NCBI GenBank assembly: GCA_013822735.1
Contig: PNKZ01000023.1
Coordinates: 43,777 to 107,776, forward strand
Source: Pirellula sp.
GTDB lineage: Bacteria; Planctomycetota; Planctomycetia; Pirellulales; PNKZ01
Direction: 5' to 3'
Length of the DNA: 64,000 nucleotides
Part shown: piece after piece, positions 16,352 to 25,070 of the stretch
Layout of the letters: each line of letters opens with the position of its first letter
How positions within the stretch are numbered: position 1 is the stretch's first letter
Translations under genes and position numbers: made by a program
The notes under the pieces: generated by a model
Database searches by the model: none
Told to the model about the DNA's origin: nothing
Seen by the model: the letters and a program-made list of their open reading frames with translations, nothing else

Positions 16352-17928
16352 ACTTTCGAAAGCGTCAGCGCGTGGAAACAAAAGGGGCCACGGAAGGCCC
16401 GACGACCAAAGATCGACCGAGTAAACCTCGGCCTCAAGGAGGAGGCGCTATGGGCTTGGAGAAAAAACTAGGCTTAAGCTTTGTCGGAATGCTGTTCTTG
16501 GCGTTTTGCGGCGTCCTGACGATGCGGCTCACCGATACGACGCCGGAGGAGAAAGTCGAAATCAACATTGGTGCGACGGCAACGCAAGACGCGGCGCCGG
16601 CACAATCACCGGACCCTTCGTCCAGCGGCAACATGTCGTTCGCCAACAATCGAGGTGCGGCTCCTACGCAACCTGCCGGAGGTTATGCGGCGAACAACCG
16701 CGCCGCGCAGCCGAACATGCAAGCGAGTGCGCTTCCCCAAGCTCCGTCCTACGGCGGAGCATCGCGCTACGGCAATGCGCCGGCGTCGCCGCAAGCAACT
16801 TTGCCGCCGCCGAACTTTGCTACTGCCGCATCTGCGACCGCGCCTTCGTCTCCCCTTGCGCCGCCGACGGTCAGCGGCGTTCCCGCGGTTGCCGATGTGG
16901 AGCGATCGCTGGCCAACGCGCGCTATTCCACGCCGACGTCGGTGCCCGCCTCCGCGCCGATGTCTAATCCGATGCCGACCTCTGCGTCGCCGGCGATTCC
17001 GCCTGCGGCCGTTGCCGGAGCGAATCCGTTGCGTGAGATCAGCTCGCCGGCGACTCCTTCCGCCGCCATGCCGACTAACGATCGGTATGCGTCGCCGAAC
17101 ATCGCCGCGGCATCGCCGTCGGCAAGCGCCGCCGTTGCCGCAACTCCGTACGGCGCCTCACCGTATGGGACCGCACCGTATGGGACCGCACCGTATGGGA
17201 CCGCACCGTATGGGACCGCACCTACGACCACGCGAGAACCTCGTCCGCTCGATACCGGCGCCGCACGGCCGCAGCCGCTCGCAGCCGCTCCCTCTCCGCC
17301 GGCCGTGGCTCAGCCTAACTTGGCGACATCAAACGGGACTTCACCGACTCTTGCCCCACCGCGATCGCCGGGCGTGGCGGCGCTCGCGCCTCCCGGCAGT
17401 GATGCTCGTGTCCTCTCTGCGCCCATGACCGCGGCTCCCATCGCCACGGCGCCGACGAACTCCGGCAACGTCGCGACGGCGTCGGCCGTGGCGCCGGTCG
17501 CATCCGGCCGCGATCAACCGTACGTCGTGGCCCCCGGCGACAACCTCTTCGAAATTAGTCGCAAGGCGTATGGCGACGGCTCGTACTATCGGGCTCTGTT
17601 CGCCTACAACAGCGACCGCTATCCGCACGCCGAAGATATCCGTAGCGGCAATGTGCTCGATGTCCCGCCTGTGGAATACCTGAAGCAGCGCTATCCCGAA
17701 CTCATCGGCGGCGCTTCCGACGGCTCGGCAGGTGAGGCAATGCTCGGCCGCGCGACGGCCGCGGCCGGCTCCAGCTATACGGTGCGCGAAGGAGACACGC
17801 TCTTCGACATTGCTCGCAAGCAGCTCGGACAGGCGTCGAGGTGGACGGAACTTTATGAACTCAACCGAGCAGCGCTCGGCGAAAACCTGGAAAACCTCCG
17901 GCCCGGCCTGACGCTGCGATTGCCGTAG
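16348..17928 (+). CDS. Membrane-anchored protein with two LysM domains, in the ftsL position
   Basis: 526 residues. A basic N-terminal tail (about 1-38) precedes one membrane helix (LGLSFVGMLFLAFCGVLTM, about 40-60). Then comes a long Ala/Pro/Ser-rich linker of about 320 residues containing four perfect PYGTA repeats (272-291). Two LysM domains follow: PYVVAPGDNLFEISRKAYGD near 391-440 and SYTVREGDTLFDIARKQLG near 475-525. The topology (short cytoplasmic tail, one helix, long outer part) is that of bitopic division proteins, and the gene occupies the slot of ftsL after rsmH with an ATGA overlap. LysM binds peptidoglycan-type glycans. It probably anchors to or surveys the cell wall; a division role is inferred only from position. 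Confidence 0.9.
   Translation: MNFRKRQRVETKGATEGPTTKDRPSKPRPQGGGAMGLEKKLGLSFVGMLFLAFCGVLTMRLTDTTPEEKVEINIGATATQDAAPAQSPDPSSSGNMSFANNRGAAPTQPAGGYAANNRAAQPNMQASALPQAPSYGGASRYGNAPASPQATLPPPNFATAASATAPSSPLAPPTVSGVPAVADVERSLANARYSTPTSVPASAPMSNPMPTSASPAIPPAAVAGANPLREISSPATPSAAMPTNDRYASPNIAAASPSASAAVAATPYGASPYGTAPYGTAPYGTAPYGTAPTTTREPRPLDTGAARPQPLAAAPSPPAVAQPNLATSNGTSPTLAPPRSPGVAALAPPGSDARVLSAPMTAAPIATAPTNSGNVATASAVAPVASGRDQPYVVAPGDNLFEISRKAYGDGSYYRALFAYNSDRYPHAEDIRSGNVLDVPPVEYLKQRYPELIGGASDGSAGEAMLGRATAAAGSSYTVREGDTLFDIARKQLGQASRWTELYELNRAALGENLENLRPGLTLRLP
17161..17220 (+). repeat. Perfect 15-base tandem repeat, four copies
   Basis: The unit CCGTATGGGACCGCA occurs four times without a mismatch, in frame, encoding PYGTA four times in the linker of the LysM protein. 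A diverged fifth unit precedes it (ACTCCGTACGGCGCC). Perfect copies of a multiple of three bases suggest recent slippage expansion, so copy number is likely to vary between strains. Confidence 0.95.
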
Positions 17929-17961
17929 CCGCAGTCCTTGACTTAAGTCGCTGCGAAACCG

Positions 17962-18789
17962 TTACTCGACGCCGTCGAGAAATGCCGCGAGCTCGCGAAA
18001 GTAGCTCGGCGGCTGCGGATCGTTGTGACCGCCGTCGGCGATATTGAAAAACTGCTTCTTCTTCGCGGGGGCCGTTTCGAAAAGGGCGCGCCCCATCGCG
18101 TACGGCACCAGTTCGTCGGCATCGCCGTGGCTGACGAACAGCGGTCCCTGATACGCGGCGATCTTGCTCAGCGAATCGAAGCGCGTGCGCATCACCGTAC
18201 GCACCGGAAGAAACGGGTAAATGCGCGCCGCGACATCGGGAAGCGACGTGAAACTGCTCTCCACGACGAGCGCTCGACAGCCGTCTAGCGCGAGATCGCA
18301 CGCAACGCCCCCGCCGAGCGAACGCCCGATCAACACGATACGCTCCTCGGACACGCCGCTGAGTTCGGCAAGCCGGCGCCGCGCCGAGCGGGCATCGTCG
18401 AGCACCCCTTTTTCGCTCGGCGACCCTTCGCTGAGGCCGTAGCCGCGGTAGTTAAAGCCGAGAATCGTGGCGTCGAGTTGCAGTTGGAGCGTTTTGAAAT
18501 AGTCGGCCCAATACGACATGTTTCCGCCGTTGCCGCAGGCGAAGAGCACGACGTTACGCGGCCGTGCGCGAGGCAAGTACCAGCCGGAGAGCTTCGTGCC
18601 GTCGCTCGCGGAGAATGTGATTTGCTCTCCTTGCGCAGTCGGCGGATTCCAAGTGCCGCGCGGATTGCGGCTCGGAAAGAAGATCAGGCGATTTTCAATA
18701 AACAACAGCATCAACAGCACGCCTAAGTACGCGACCGCCGTAAAACGCAGCAGTCGCCAAGGAATTATTCTCTGCATCGTTCGAAGCAT
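17962..18789 (-). CDS. Alpha/beta hydrolase, membrane-anchored
   Basis: 275 residues. An N-terminal hydrophobic segment (TAVAYLGVLLMLLFIENRLIFFPS, about 13-36) is followed by an alpha/beta-hydrolase core: the NVVLFACGNGG oxyanion region near 80, the nucleophile elbow GRSLGG near 153, and late acid and His (SHGDADELV near 220 and GGHNDPQ near 253), so Ser-Asp-His is complete. It resembles the ABHD13/BEM46 lineage of peptidase-like serine hydrolases. The substrate is unknown. It reads convergently towards the LysM gene with 33 bases between the stops. Confidence 0.87.
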   Translation of the reverse strand: MLRTMQRIIPWRLLRFTAVAYLGVLLMLLFIENRLIFFPSRNPRGTWNPPTAQGEQITFSASDGTKLSGWYLPRARPRNVVLFACGNGGNMSYWADYFKTLQLQLDATILGFNYRGYGLSEGSPSEKGVLDDARSARRRLAELSGVSEERIVLIGRSLGGGVACDLALDGCRALVVESSFTSLPDVAARIYPFLPVRTVMRTRFDSLSKIAAYQGPLFVSHGDADELVPYAMGRALFETAPAKKKQFFNIADGGHNDPQPPSYFRELAAFLDGVE

Positions 18790-18964
18790 GAAAGCGTCCG
18801 CCGCCGGTGAATGCCCGTGCGTTGCACGACCGAGTCATTATAGGGTACACGTTCTCGCTGGTGAAAACTCGTCGGCAGGTTTCGGCTCGCCTCGACGCCG
18901 GCAATCGCCGGTGAGTAGACTGGCGCGCGACCGTCTCGCAAGTCCACAGGCCACGTTCCGCCGC

Positions 18965-20137
18965 ATGTCCTCGAAATCGCGCCATCGCCGCACTACGAAG
19001 ACGATCGGAGAGAAGCCGATCGCGGACGAGCAGTTCGCTGCGCCGTCGCCGTCGTCGGACGTGAGCGGGATGCTCGTCTACGGCTTGCGCGCGTGGATTG
19101 CCGCGATGTACGCCGCGACGCTGTGGGTAACACATCGGTTGTGGATCGAGCGTGCCGAGCCGCCGCTATTGCCTTTGGTCGAACTGCCCGCCTTCAGCGG
19201 CTACGGCGAATTGCTCTTTGCCACGGCCTGCCTATTCGTCGTCTGGCCGAGGTTCGGGCTGCTTGCCAACGTCGTCGTCGGCCTCATCGCCATGACGGCC
19301 GATCAAACCCGTATGCAGCCGCAAATCGTTTCGTTTTGGTTGCTGATGCTCGGCACGTGGGGTGCGCCTTCGGCGCAATTGCTCGGCCGAACACATCTCG
19401 CCTCACTTTGGTTCTTCTCCGGGCTTCACAAACTGCTCAGCCCCGAATACTTCACGGTCGTGGGGCCGTGGATGTGGCAAGGCTTGTTTCCGCCAGGCCT
19501 TTGGCCCGACGTGCCGGACTACTCGCGACCGTTCGCGGGCCTGGTCGCCACGACGGAGCTAACGCTCGGCTTGCTTGTATGGTGGCGTCGGGCGCGACCG
19601 GTGGTTGCCGGCGTGGCGGCGTCGATGCATATCGGCATCGTCGGCCTGCTCTACTCGATGGACGGCTGGAACACTTCGGTTTGGGGTTGGAACCTGGCGC
19701 TGGCCGCAGCGGCGATCGTGCTTGTCGGCGGCTGGCGCTTGCCGCTGGTCGAGCAGTTGCGACTCTGCGGCCCGGGCGCCTCGTTGGCGGCATTGCTGCT
19801 GTTCGTGTCGCCGGCGTTGTTTTATGTCGGAACGCTCGACGCGTACCTGAGTCATTGCCTGTACTCGGCGAACGTTCCGACCGCCCAGTTTGTGCCGGGC
19901 CCCGAAACACACACGGCCCCCTACCAACTTCAGGGGATCGAAGGCCCCTACTGGAAAAACCTCAACGTTCCCCAGCCGCCAACTCACAGGAACTTCGAAC
20001 TTTACTTCCGGAGAGTGGCTCGAAAGGGCGATAAACTCCTAGTGTCCGACTCTCGGGTTTGGGCGCTTCGAAGCGGTTGGGGGCGATATGCGTGGGAGTT
20101 TGGCGAGTCGGGCATTCAGCGTATTCCCTTACCCTGA
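18965..20137 (+). CDS. Multi-pass membrane protein, DoxX/HTTM-like
   Basis: 390 residues from the ATG at 18965. An in-frame extension upstream overlaps the antisense hydrolase and lacks hydrophobic or conserved sequence, so it is rejected. After about 35 polar residues there are roughly eight membrane helices from residue 40 to 300. The segment SLWFFSGLHKLLSPEYFTVVGPWMWQG near 150 is typical of DoxX- or vitamin-K-carboxylase-like (HTTM) membrane proteins that are often annotated as hypothetical in Planctomycetes. The C-terminal 90 residues are soluble. Function not known. The gene stands alone. Confidence 0.72.
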   Translation: MSSKSRHRRTTKTIGEKPIADEQFAAPSPSSDVSGMLVYGLRAWIAAMYAATLWVTHRLWIERAEPPLLPLVELPAFSGYGELLFATACLFVVWPRFGLLANVVVGLIAMTADQTRMQPQIVSFWLLMLGTWGAPSAQLLGRTHLASLWFFSGLHKLLSPEYFTVVGPWMWQGLFPPGLWPDVPDYSRPFAGLVATTELTLGLLVWWRRARPVVAGVAASMHIGIVGLLYSMDGWNTSVWGWNLALAAAAIVLVGGWRLPLVEQLRLCGPGASLAALLLFVSPALFYVGTLDAYLSHCLYSANVPTAQFVPGPETHTAPYQLQGIEGPYWKNLNVPQPPTHRNFELYFRRVARKGDKLLVSDSRVWALRSGWGRYAWEFGESGIQRIPLP

Positions 20138-20345
20138 GACGGTTTACCGCAGAATGGCAGTCAAAAATACATGTTAAATCGGCATGGTCACGCTGATCTG
20201 CACAGTTTAACATGGCGGCTCCCATGAAGTGGTTATACCGGCGGCCGTCAAATACGACCGGCCGTAGGTGTGCGCTGATCTCAAGGATGTGGTCAGCCGG
20301 CGGTGTTGGTTACCTAGGAAATGTGCGAGAGCTTTTGAGAGAACG

Positions 20346-21545
20346 ATGCCCAAGAAATCTTCCTGCACGTTCTTGACGGGTGCAACAGGCCTTATCGGTC
20401 GCTATTTGATGCGCGACCTGCTTTGCACCGGTCACGAGTTGTGCGTGTTGGTGCGCCCCTCCAAGAAACAATCGGCGACGCAACGCATCGATCAACTTTT
20501 GATGATGTGGGAGCGCCAAATGGAACGCTCTCTACCTCGCCCTCACGTCGTCGCCGGCGAAGTAACTCAGCCCGGCTTGGGGCTCAACGCGGAAGCCCGC
20601 TCGTGGATTAAGTCGAATTGTAACGGCGTTCTACACAATGCCGCGATCTTGGAATTCTACGGCTCCGATCGGGCCGGCGAGCCCTGGGTTACGAACCTCA
20701 ACGGCACCGAAAACCTGCTCAAGGTCTGCGACGACCTGAGCCTGCGGCAGATGCACTACGTCTCGACGGCCTACGTTTCCGGCGATCGCGCCGGGCCGAT
20801 TCTGGAAGACGAGTTCGCCTGCGGGCAAGGTTTCCGCAACGACTACGAAGAAAGCAAGTTCTTCGCCGAGAAGGCCGTGCGCGACGCCACGCTCTTCGAC
20901 AAGACGACGATCTATCGACCGGCCGTTGTGGCGGGAGATTCCGCCACCGGATACACGAGCACGTATCACGGGCTCTATTTGTATCTCCGCACGATCGCGA
21001 TGATGATGACGCACAAGGAGCCTGATCCTGACGGCGTTCGTCGCTTTCACCTGCGCTGGAATTGCACCGGGAACGAATTCCGGAATATTGTCCCGGTCGA
21101 TTGGGTGTCGGCCGCGATGTGCCGCATTTTCAATACGCCCGAGGCTCACGGCGGCACTTACCATTTGGCCCCGCGGAATCCGATCACGCTGCGCCAACTC
21201 GTCGACTACATCGGGTCATACTTCAACTCGACCGGCGTAGAGTTCGCAGGCGATTCGCAAGTATCCCCGGAAGAAATGGACAAAATGGTACGCGACGGAC
21301 ACGCGGCCGTGGCGATTTACGAATCGTATTTGACGACCGATCCGAGGTTCGACACGCGCAATACCGATCGCTTCACGGCGGATATCCCCTGCCCTGATTT
21401 GGACGAGGCCACGATTCACCGCTTCATTCGCTACGGCGAAGAAGATCGCTGGGGTAAGCGTCGCGAACAGGCGTCCATGCCGCGTGCCCCGATCGCCCCG
21501 AGCGATTTGGGAAGCATGCGTACAATGGTCGGCGGAAATTCCTAA
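20346..21545 (+). CDS. NAD(P)-dependent thioester-reductase-like SDR (NAD_binding_4 family)
   Basis: 399 residues from the ATG at 20346. Extended-SDR glycine motif TGATGLIGRYLMRDLL lies at residues 11-26, the active-site region VSTAYVSGDRAG near 139, and the YxxxK pair (YEESK) near 172. The fold and motif spacing match PF07993 (fatty-acyl-CoA reductase or carrier-protein thioester reductase R domains) rather than sugar epimerases. The C-terminal 130 residues have no domain I can name. The next gene, a glycosyltransferase, starts 17 bases after the stop, which suggests a joint role in a lipid or glycolipid pathway; that is inference from adjacency. Confidence 0.78.
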   Translation: MPKKSSCTFLTGATGLIGRYLMRDLLCTGHELCVLVRPSKKQSATQRIDQLLMMWERQMERSLPRPHVVAGEVTQPGLGLNAEARSWIKSNCNGVLHNAAILEFYGSDRAGEPWVTNLNGTENLLKVCDDLSLRQMHYVSTAYVSGDRAGPILEDEFACGQGFRNDYEESKFFAEKAVRDATLFDKTTIYRPAVVAGDSATGYTSTYHGLYLYLRTIAMMMTHKEPDPDGVRRFHLRWNCTGNEFRNIVPVDWVSAAMCRIFNTPEAHGGTYHLAPRNPITLRQLVDYIGSYFNSTGVEFAGDSQVSPEEMDKMVRDGHAAVAIYESYLTTDPRFDTRNTDRFTADIPCPDLDEATIHRFIRYGEEDRWGKRREQASMPRAPIAPSDLGSMRTMVGGNS

Positions 21546-21561
21546 GACCGGGTAACCAGCT

Positions 21562-22833
21562 TTGCCCGTCGATCTTTCAGGTATCGTCACCGCGTTGTCT
21601 TGGGTCGGTTGGGGGCTGATCGCCCTTCAGTCGGCCGTCGCCTTGGGCTATGCCGCGGTGTTGCTTACGGCGCGCCGCCATATCGCCGCCGACGAACAGT
21701 GCCCGCGCGTGCAAGTGATTCTCTGCTTGCGCGGCTCCGATCCTTTTCTGCGCCGCTGCCTCGAAGGCCTGCTCGCGCAAGACTATCCGGCGTTTGATAT
21801 TCGGATCGTCATCGATAGCCGCGGCGACCCGGCTTGGCGCGCCGTCGAAGAGATTGTCCATCCGCACGTGGCGTCGGGTCGCACGCCGCGCGTGAGCGTC
21901 GAAGAATTGCGCGATCGTCCGGAAACGTGCTCGTTGAAGAATGCCTCGCTCATTCAGGCCTACCGCGGTTTGGAGCCGGATGTCGAAGTCGTGGCGACGA
22001 TCGACGCCGATTGCACGCCGCATCGCACGTGGCTCCGCGAACTCGTCGCGCCGCTCGGCGACCCGCGCGTCGGCGCCGCCACCGGCAATCGCTGGTATAT
22101 GCCGGAAGATGCCGCGTGGGGCGGGCTCATCCGCTACCTGTGGAACGCGGGCGCCGTCGTGCCGATGTACTGGCACCAAATCGCGTGGGGGGGCACGCTC
22201 GCGATGCGCGCCGACTTCGTGCGCGGCACCGACTATTGCGATCGCATGGCGCGTACGCTGTGCGAAGACACGATGTTGTTCGACGTCCTGCGCCGCAACG
22301 GCCGGAAGCTGCGTTTCATTCCGTCGCTCATGATGGTCAATCGCGAGTCGTGCGACATCCCCGGCTACTTTCGGTTCTGCCGCCGGCAAATGCTTATCGT
22401 GCGTTACCATTCGCACGTCGCGATCGTCTGGGGGCACGGCCTCATCAGTACCGGCTTTTTCTATGCGGCAATCCTGGTATGCCTCGGGGCGACGCTTGCC
22501 GGCCGCGCGGACGCGATCGCACCGCTCGCCGTTTCGCTGGGCTGCTATTTCGTTTCGATGCTCATCCTACTCGTTCCGCTCGAGCTGACGGTCCGTCGCT
22601 GGGTGCGCGCTCGCGGCGAATCGACCGCCTGGCTCACGCCCGATAAGTGGCTCCGCTTGCCCGCGGCGTTATTTTTGACGCAGGCGATCTACGGCGCCGT
22701 GGCCTGGTCGCTGCCGACGGCGAAGCGCGTCGATTGGCGCGGCATCCGCTATACGTTTCTTCCCGGCAAACGATTGCGCCGCGAGAATTACGAGCCGTAT
22801 CAAGAGACGCTCGCCGAGAAGCATTCGCTATAG
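21562..22833 (+). CDS. Membrane glycosyltransferase family 2
   Basis: 423 residues starting at a TTG (21562) 17 bases after the reductase stop; no in-frame ATG gives a full N-terminal helix. One helix (about 4-32) precedes a GT2 catalytic domain: VQVILCLRGSDPFLRRCLEGLLAQDYP near 52, the DXD-type metal site in ATIDADCTPH near 143, acceptor region TLCEDTMLFDVL near 233, and an RFCRRQM stretch near 271 in the place of QxxRW. Three or four C-terminal helices follow. This is the topology of processive or ceramide-glucosyltransferase-like enzymes that build polysaccharide or glycolipid at the inner face of the membrane. Its likely partner is the preceding reductase. Confidence 0.85.
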   Translation: MPVDLSGIVTALSWVGWGLIALQSAVALGYAAVLLTARRHIAADEQCPRVQVILCLRGSDPFLRRCLEGLLAQDYPAFDIRIVIDSRGDPAWRAVEEIVHPHVASGRTPRVSVEELRDRPETCSLKNASLIQAYRGLEPDVEVVATIDADCTPHRTWLRELVAPLGDPRVGAATGNRWYMPEDAAWGGLIRYLWNAGAVVPMYWHQIAWGGTLAMRADFVRGTDYCDRMARTLCEDTMLFDVLRRNGRKLRFIPSLMMVNRESCDIPGYFRFCRRQMLIVRYHSHVAIVWGHGLISTGFFYAAILVCLGATLAGRADAIAPLAVSLGCYFVSMLILLVPLELTVRRWVRARGESTAWLTPDKWLRLPAALFLTQAIYGAVAWSLPTAKRVDWRGIRYTFLPGKRLRRENYEPYQETLAEKHSL

Positions 22834-22849
22834 GCGGTTGCCGGTTTGA

Positions 22850-22964
22850 GTAGGATGCGTCGAGCATCGCGCGGCCCACACGGAAAATCGACACCGCACA
22901 ACCGCGTGGGCCTCACTACGTTCGACCCACCCTACCCTCTTTCCCCGGGGACGCTGTCCCTGGG
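22850..22964. terminator. Two inverted repeats between convergent genes
   Basis: The first is an imperfect pair, arms 22850-22879 and 22906-22935, roughly 22 of 30 positions complementary (ends GTAGG and CCTAC, GGCCCAC and GTGGGCC). The second is a compact hairpin at 22944-22964 with a 9-pair stem (CCC-G-GGGAC against GTCCC-T-GGG, including one G.U) and a GCT loop. They fill the 133-base space between the glycosyltransferase and the convergent aminotransferase, so a termination role is likely. The first resembles dispersed planctomycete palindromes rather than a classical terminator. Confidence 0.55.
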
Positions 22965-22966
22965 CT

Positions 22967-24118
22967 TTAAGAAGAGATCTCGCGCAGGGCCGCGAGATAG
23001 CGCTCGATATGCTCGGCGGTGTTGTACCAATGCACGGCGGCGCGGAGTCGTCCGTCGTCGCCGTGTACGTGAATGTCGCGCTCGGCAAGATGACGCTTGG
23101 CATCGGCGGCCGTCGGGCAGGAGAAGGCGACGATGCCCGCACGGTCGACGCCCACGTCAGGCGTAAGCACTGCGAGGCCGAGCTTGGCGAGTCCGTCGCG
23201 CAATGCGGCGACCAGCGGTTCTAGTTCACTACGTCGTGTCGCGACTCGCTCCGGCGTGTGATACTCGAGCGCGGCCGCTAAGGCATAAACGCTGTCGAAG
23301 TTCGGCATGCCGCTATGATAACGCCCGGCGTCGTTACGCGGATGAAACTTCTCCAGCCGATCGTCGGCGTAGCAACTCTCGGCGGAGAACCAGCCGGCGG
23401 GCCCGCGCACGTCTTGCTGGAGCGCGCGGTCGCCGACCGTGAGAATGGCCGCGCCGTGAATGGAGTTGAGCCACTTGAAGGTGCTCGCCACACAGAAGTC
23501 GGCTCGATCACCGCGCACCGGCACGCGTCCCGCGGCTTGTGTGGCATCGACGCAGAGCAGGGTGTCGGTCTGCTTGAGTCGGTCCCAGAGCGCATCGACG
23601 TCGAGGTGCTGTCCCGTGGCGTAGCTCACCTGGCTCACAGTAACGAGCCGAGTGCGCGGCGTCACGGCCGCGAGCAGGTCGTCGATCTCGACGCGCCCGT
23701 CGCGCGGCCGCACCACCCGCGTTTTAACCCCCTGCTCCGTCAGCACCACCCAAGGGCACATATTCGACGGGAACTCGACCGACGTGAAAACCACTTCATC
23801 GCCCGGCCGCCAGCGAATGCCCTGTGCGACGGTGTTAAGCGCTTCGGTCGTGCTGCTCACGAGCGCCGAATGCGCGGCGTCGACGGAGAACAGTCGTCCG
23901 GCAAGTTCGCGGCAGCGCTGATGCTCGGCCCACATCGGCACGCGCCCCGGCTCGCCCATCGACTTGTCGTTCAGGTAGCGCCCCGCGGCGGCCACGGCCG
24001 CGGCCAGCGGCAACCCTTCGGCGGCCGAGTTCAGGTAGCACTTGCCGGTCCAGCGCGAGCCGTTGAAGAGCAACATTTCGGCCGCAGCGGCTTCCCCCGG
24101 CATCGGCATCTGGCACAA
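22967..24118 (-). CDS. Class V aminotransferase / cysteine-desulfurase-like PLP enzyme
   Basis: 383 residues. It has the class V fold: cofactor-binding SSTTEALNTVAQGI near 109, TLLCVDATQAAGRVPV near 193 with the Asp that pairs to the pyridine nitrogen, and the Schiff-base lysine in CVASTFKWLNSIHGAAIL near 220. There is no SufS/IscS-type catalytic Cys loop that I can identify, so an aminotransferase, lyase or epimerase role (IPNS-epimerase/selenocysteine-lyase-like branch) is more likely than cysteine desulfurase. Several nearby ATGs could be the start, and the first is given. Function in the pathway is unknown. Confidence 0.85.
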   Translation of the reverse strand: MCQMPMPGEAAAAEMLLFNGSRWTGKCYLNSAAEGLPLAAAVAAAGRYLNDKSMGEPGRVPMWAEHQRCRELAGRLFSVDAAHSALVSSTTEALNTVAQGIRWRPGDEVVFTSVEFPSNMCPWVVLTEQGVKTRVVRPRDGRVEIDDLLAAVTPRTRLVTVSQVSYATGQHLDVDALWDRLKQTDTLLCVDATQAAGRVPVRGDRADFCVASTFKWLNSIHGAAILTVGDRALQQDVRGPAGWFSAESCYADDRLEKFHPRNDAGRYHSGMPNFDSVYALAAALEYHTPERVATRRSELEPLVAALRDGLAKLGLAVLTPDVGVDRAGIVAFSCPTAADAKRHLAERDIHVHGDDGRLRAAVHWYNTAEHIERYLAALREISS

Positions 24119-24305
24119 CTCCTTACGAACGAGAAAGCCGGTAGTCTAGAAGCGATTCACGCCGCGTGCAAAGAGTATCAAATTGCGACGACTTAGCTGC
24201 CGTCGACGGCGGCCGATGTACGCATAGCCGACGTCCGATTACGATGTGGTTTCGAAACGGCCTGCGTTGAGCACCATGCGACGACTTTGATGAGGAACCA
24301 CGCTG

Positions 24306-25070
24306 ATGTTTAAGACGCTTCTGCTTGTTCTCGGCGCGGGCGCGTTGTTGTTGGTCGGCTCTTGCGTCGCTTTTCTAGTTTGGGCGCAACGCGCCGGTTC
24401 GGAGCAGCAGGAGAAGTTCTTCATGGCCGTGTCGTCGGGCGATCCTCAGAAGGTGCTCGACCTTTGCGATCCGGGGATGACCGAGCAAGTGGATGCGCCC
24501 GTTCTCGGAGCGTGGATGGCGGAAGTGCAGAAGCAGCTGGGGGCCTATAAGGCCATGAGCTCGACCGACTTCAACACCAGCATGAGTTCCGACGACAAAG
24601 GAACCGTGATTACGAGCAAAGGGACGGTGCACTTCGACAAGGGGGACGCGCAGTCGGACCTGACTTTCACGAACGGCAAGCTCACGGCGTTTGAAATCAA
24701 CTCCGACAAGATCAAGGGAGACTGGTTCCAAGGGTTCAGCGACACGAAGCTCTACCGGGATCGTGGAGAAGAATTCATCCGCAAGTTTTTCTCGAAGGAC
24801 CTCGCGGGCGCCACGCCGATGATGCATGAGGAACTCCGTAAACAAGCTCCCGACGACAAGCTTAAGTCGATGATGGAGGCCGTTGCCGACGCCGCGGGTC
24901 CGGTGAAGTCCGTCAAGTTCCTCAAAGAGAAGTTCACCACCGACGACGGCCAACGCTTGTTGATCGATTACGAAGTGGTAGGAGAAAAGGCGAAGGTGGC
25001 CTTCACGGTAAAGTTCACCTTCGTAGGCCTGAAGGGGCAACTCCTAGGCTTCGACTTCCAAGAGGAGTGA
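24306..25070 (+). CDS. Membrane-tethered protein of unknown function (DUF3887/DUF4019-like halves)
   Basis: 254 residues beginning with a hydrophobic segment (LLLVLGAGALLLVGSCVAFLVWA). VGSC could be a lipobox, but the hydrophobic run continues past the Cys, so a membrane anchor is as likely. The rest is two similar alpha+beta units, about 35-130 (EKFFMAVSSGDPQKVLDLC) and 150-250 (EEFIRKFFSKDLAGATPMM), each like the small NTF2-like DUF3887/DUF4019 fold. No catalytic motif is evident. A GAGGAA site precedes the ATG. Its last 27 bases overlap the end of the convergent autotransporter-repeat gene. Confidence 0.75.
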   Translation: MFKTLLLVLGAGALLLVGSCVAFLVWAQRAGSEQQEKFFMAVSSGDPQKVLDLCDPGMTEQVDAPVLGAWMAEVQKQLGAYKAMSSTDFNTSMSSDDKGTVITSKGTVHFDKGDAQSDLTFTNGKLTAFEINSDKIKGDWFQGFSDTKLYRDRGEEFIRKFFSKDLAGATPMMHEELRKQAPDDKLKSMMEAVADAAGPVKSVKFLKEKFTTDDGQRLLIDYEVVGEKAKVAFTVKFTFVGLKGQLLGFDFQEE

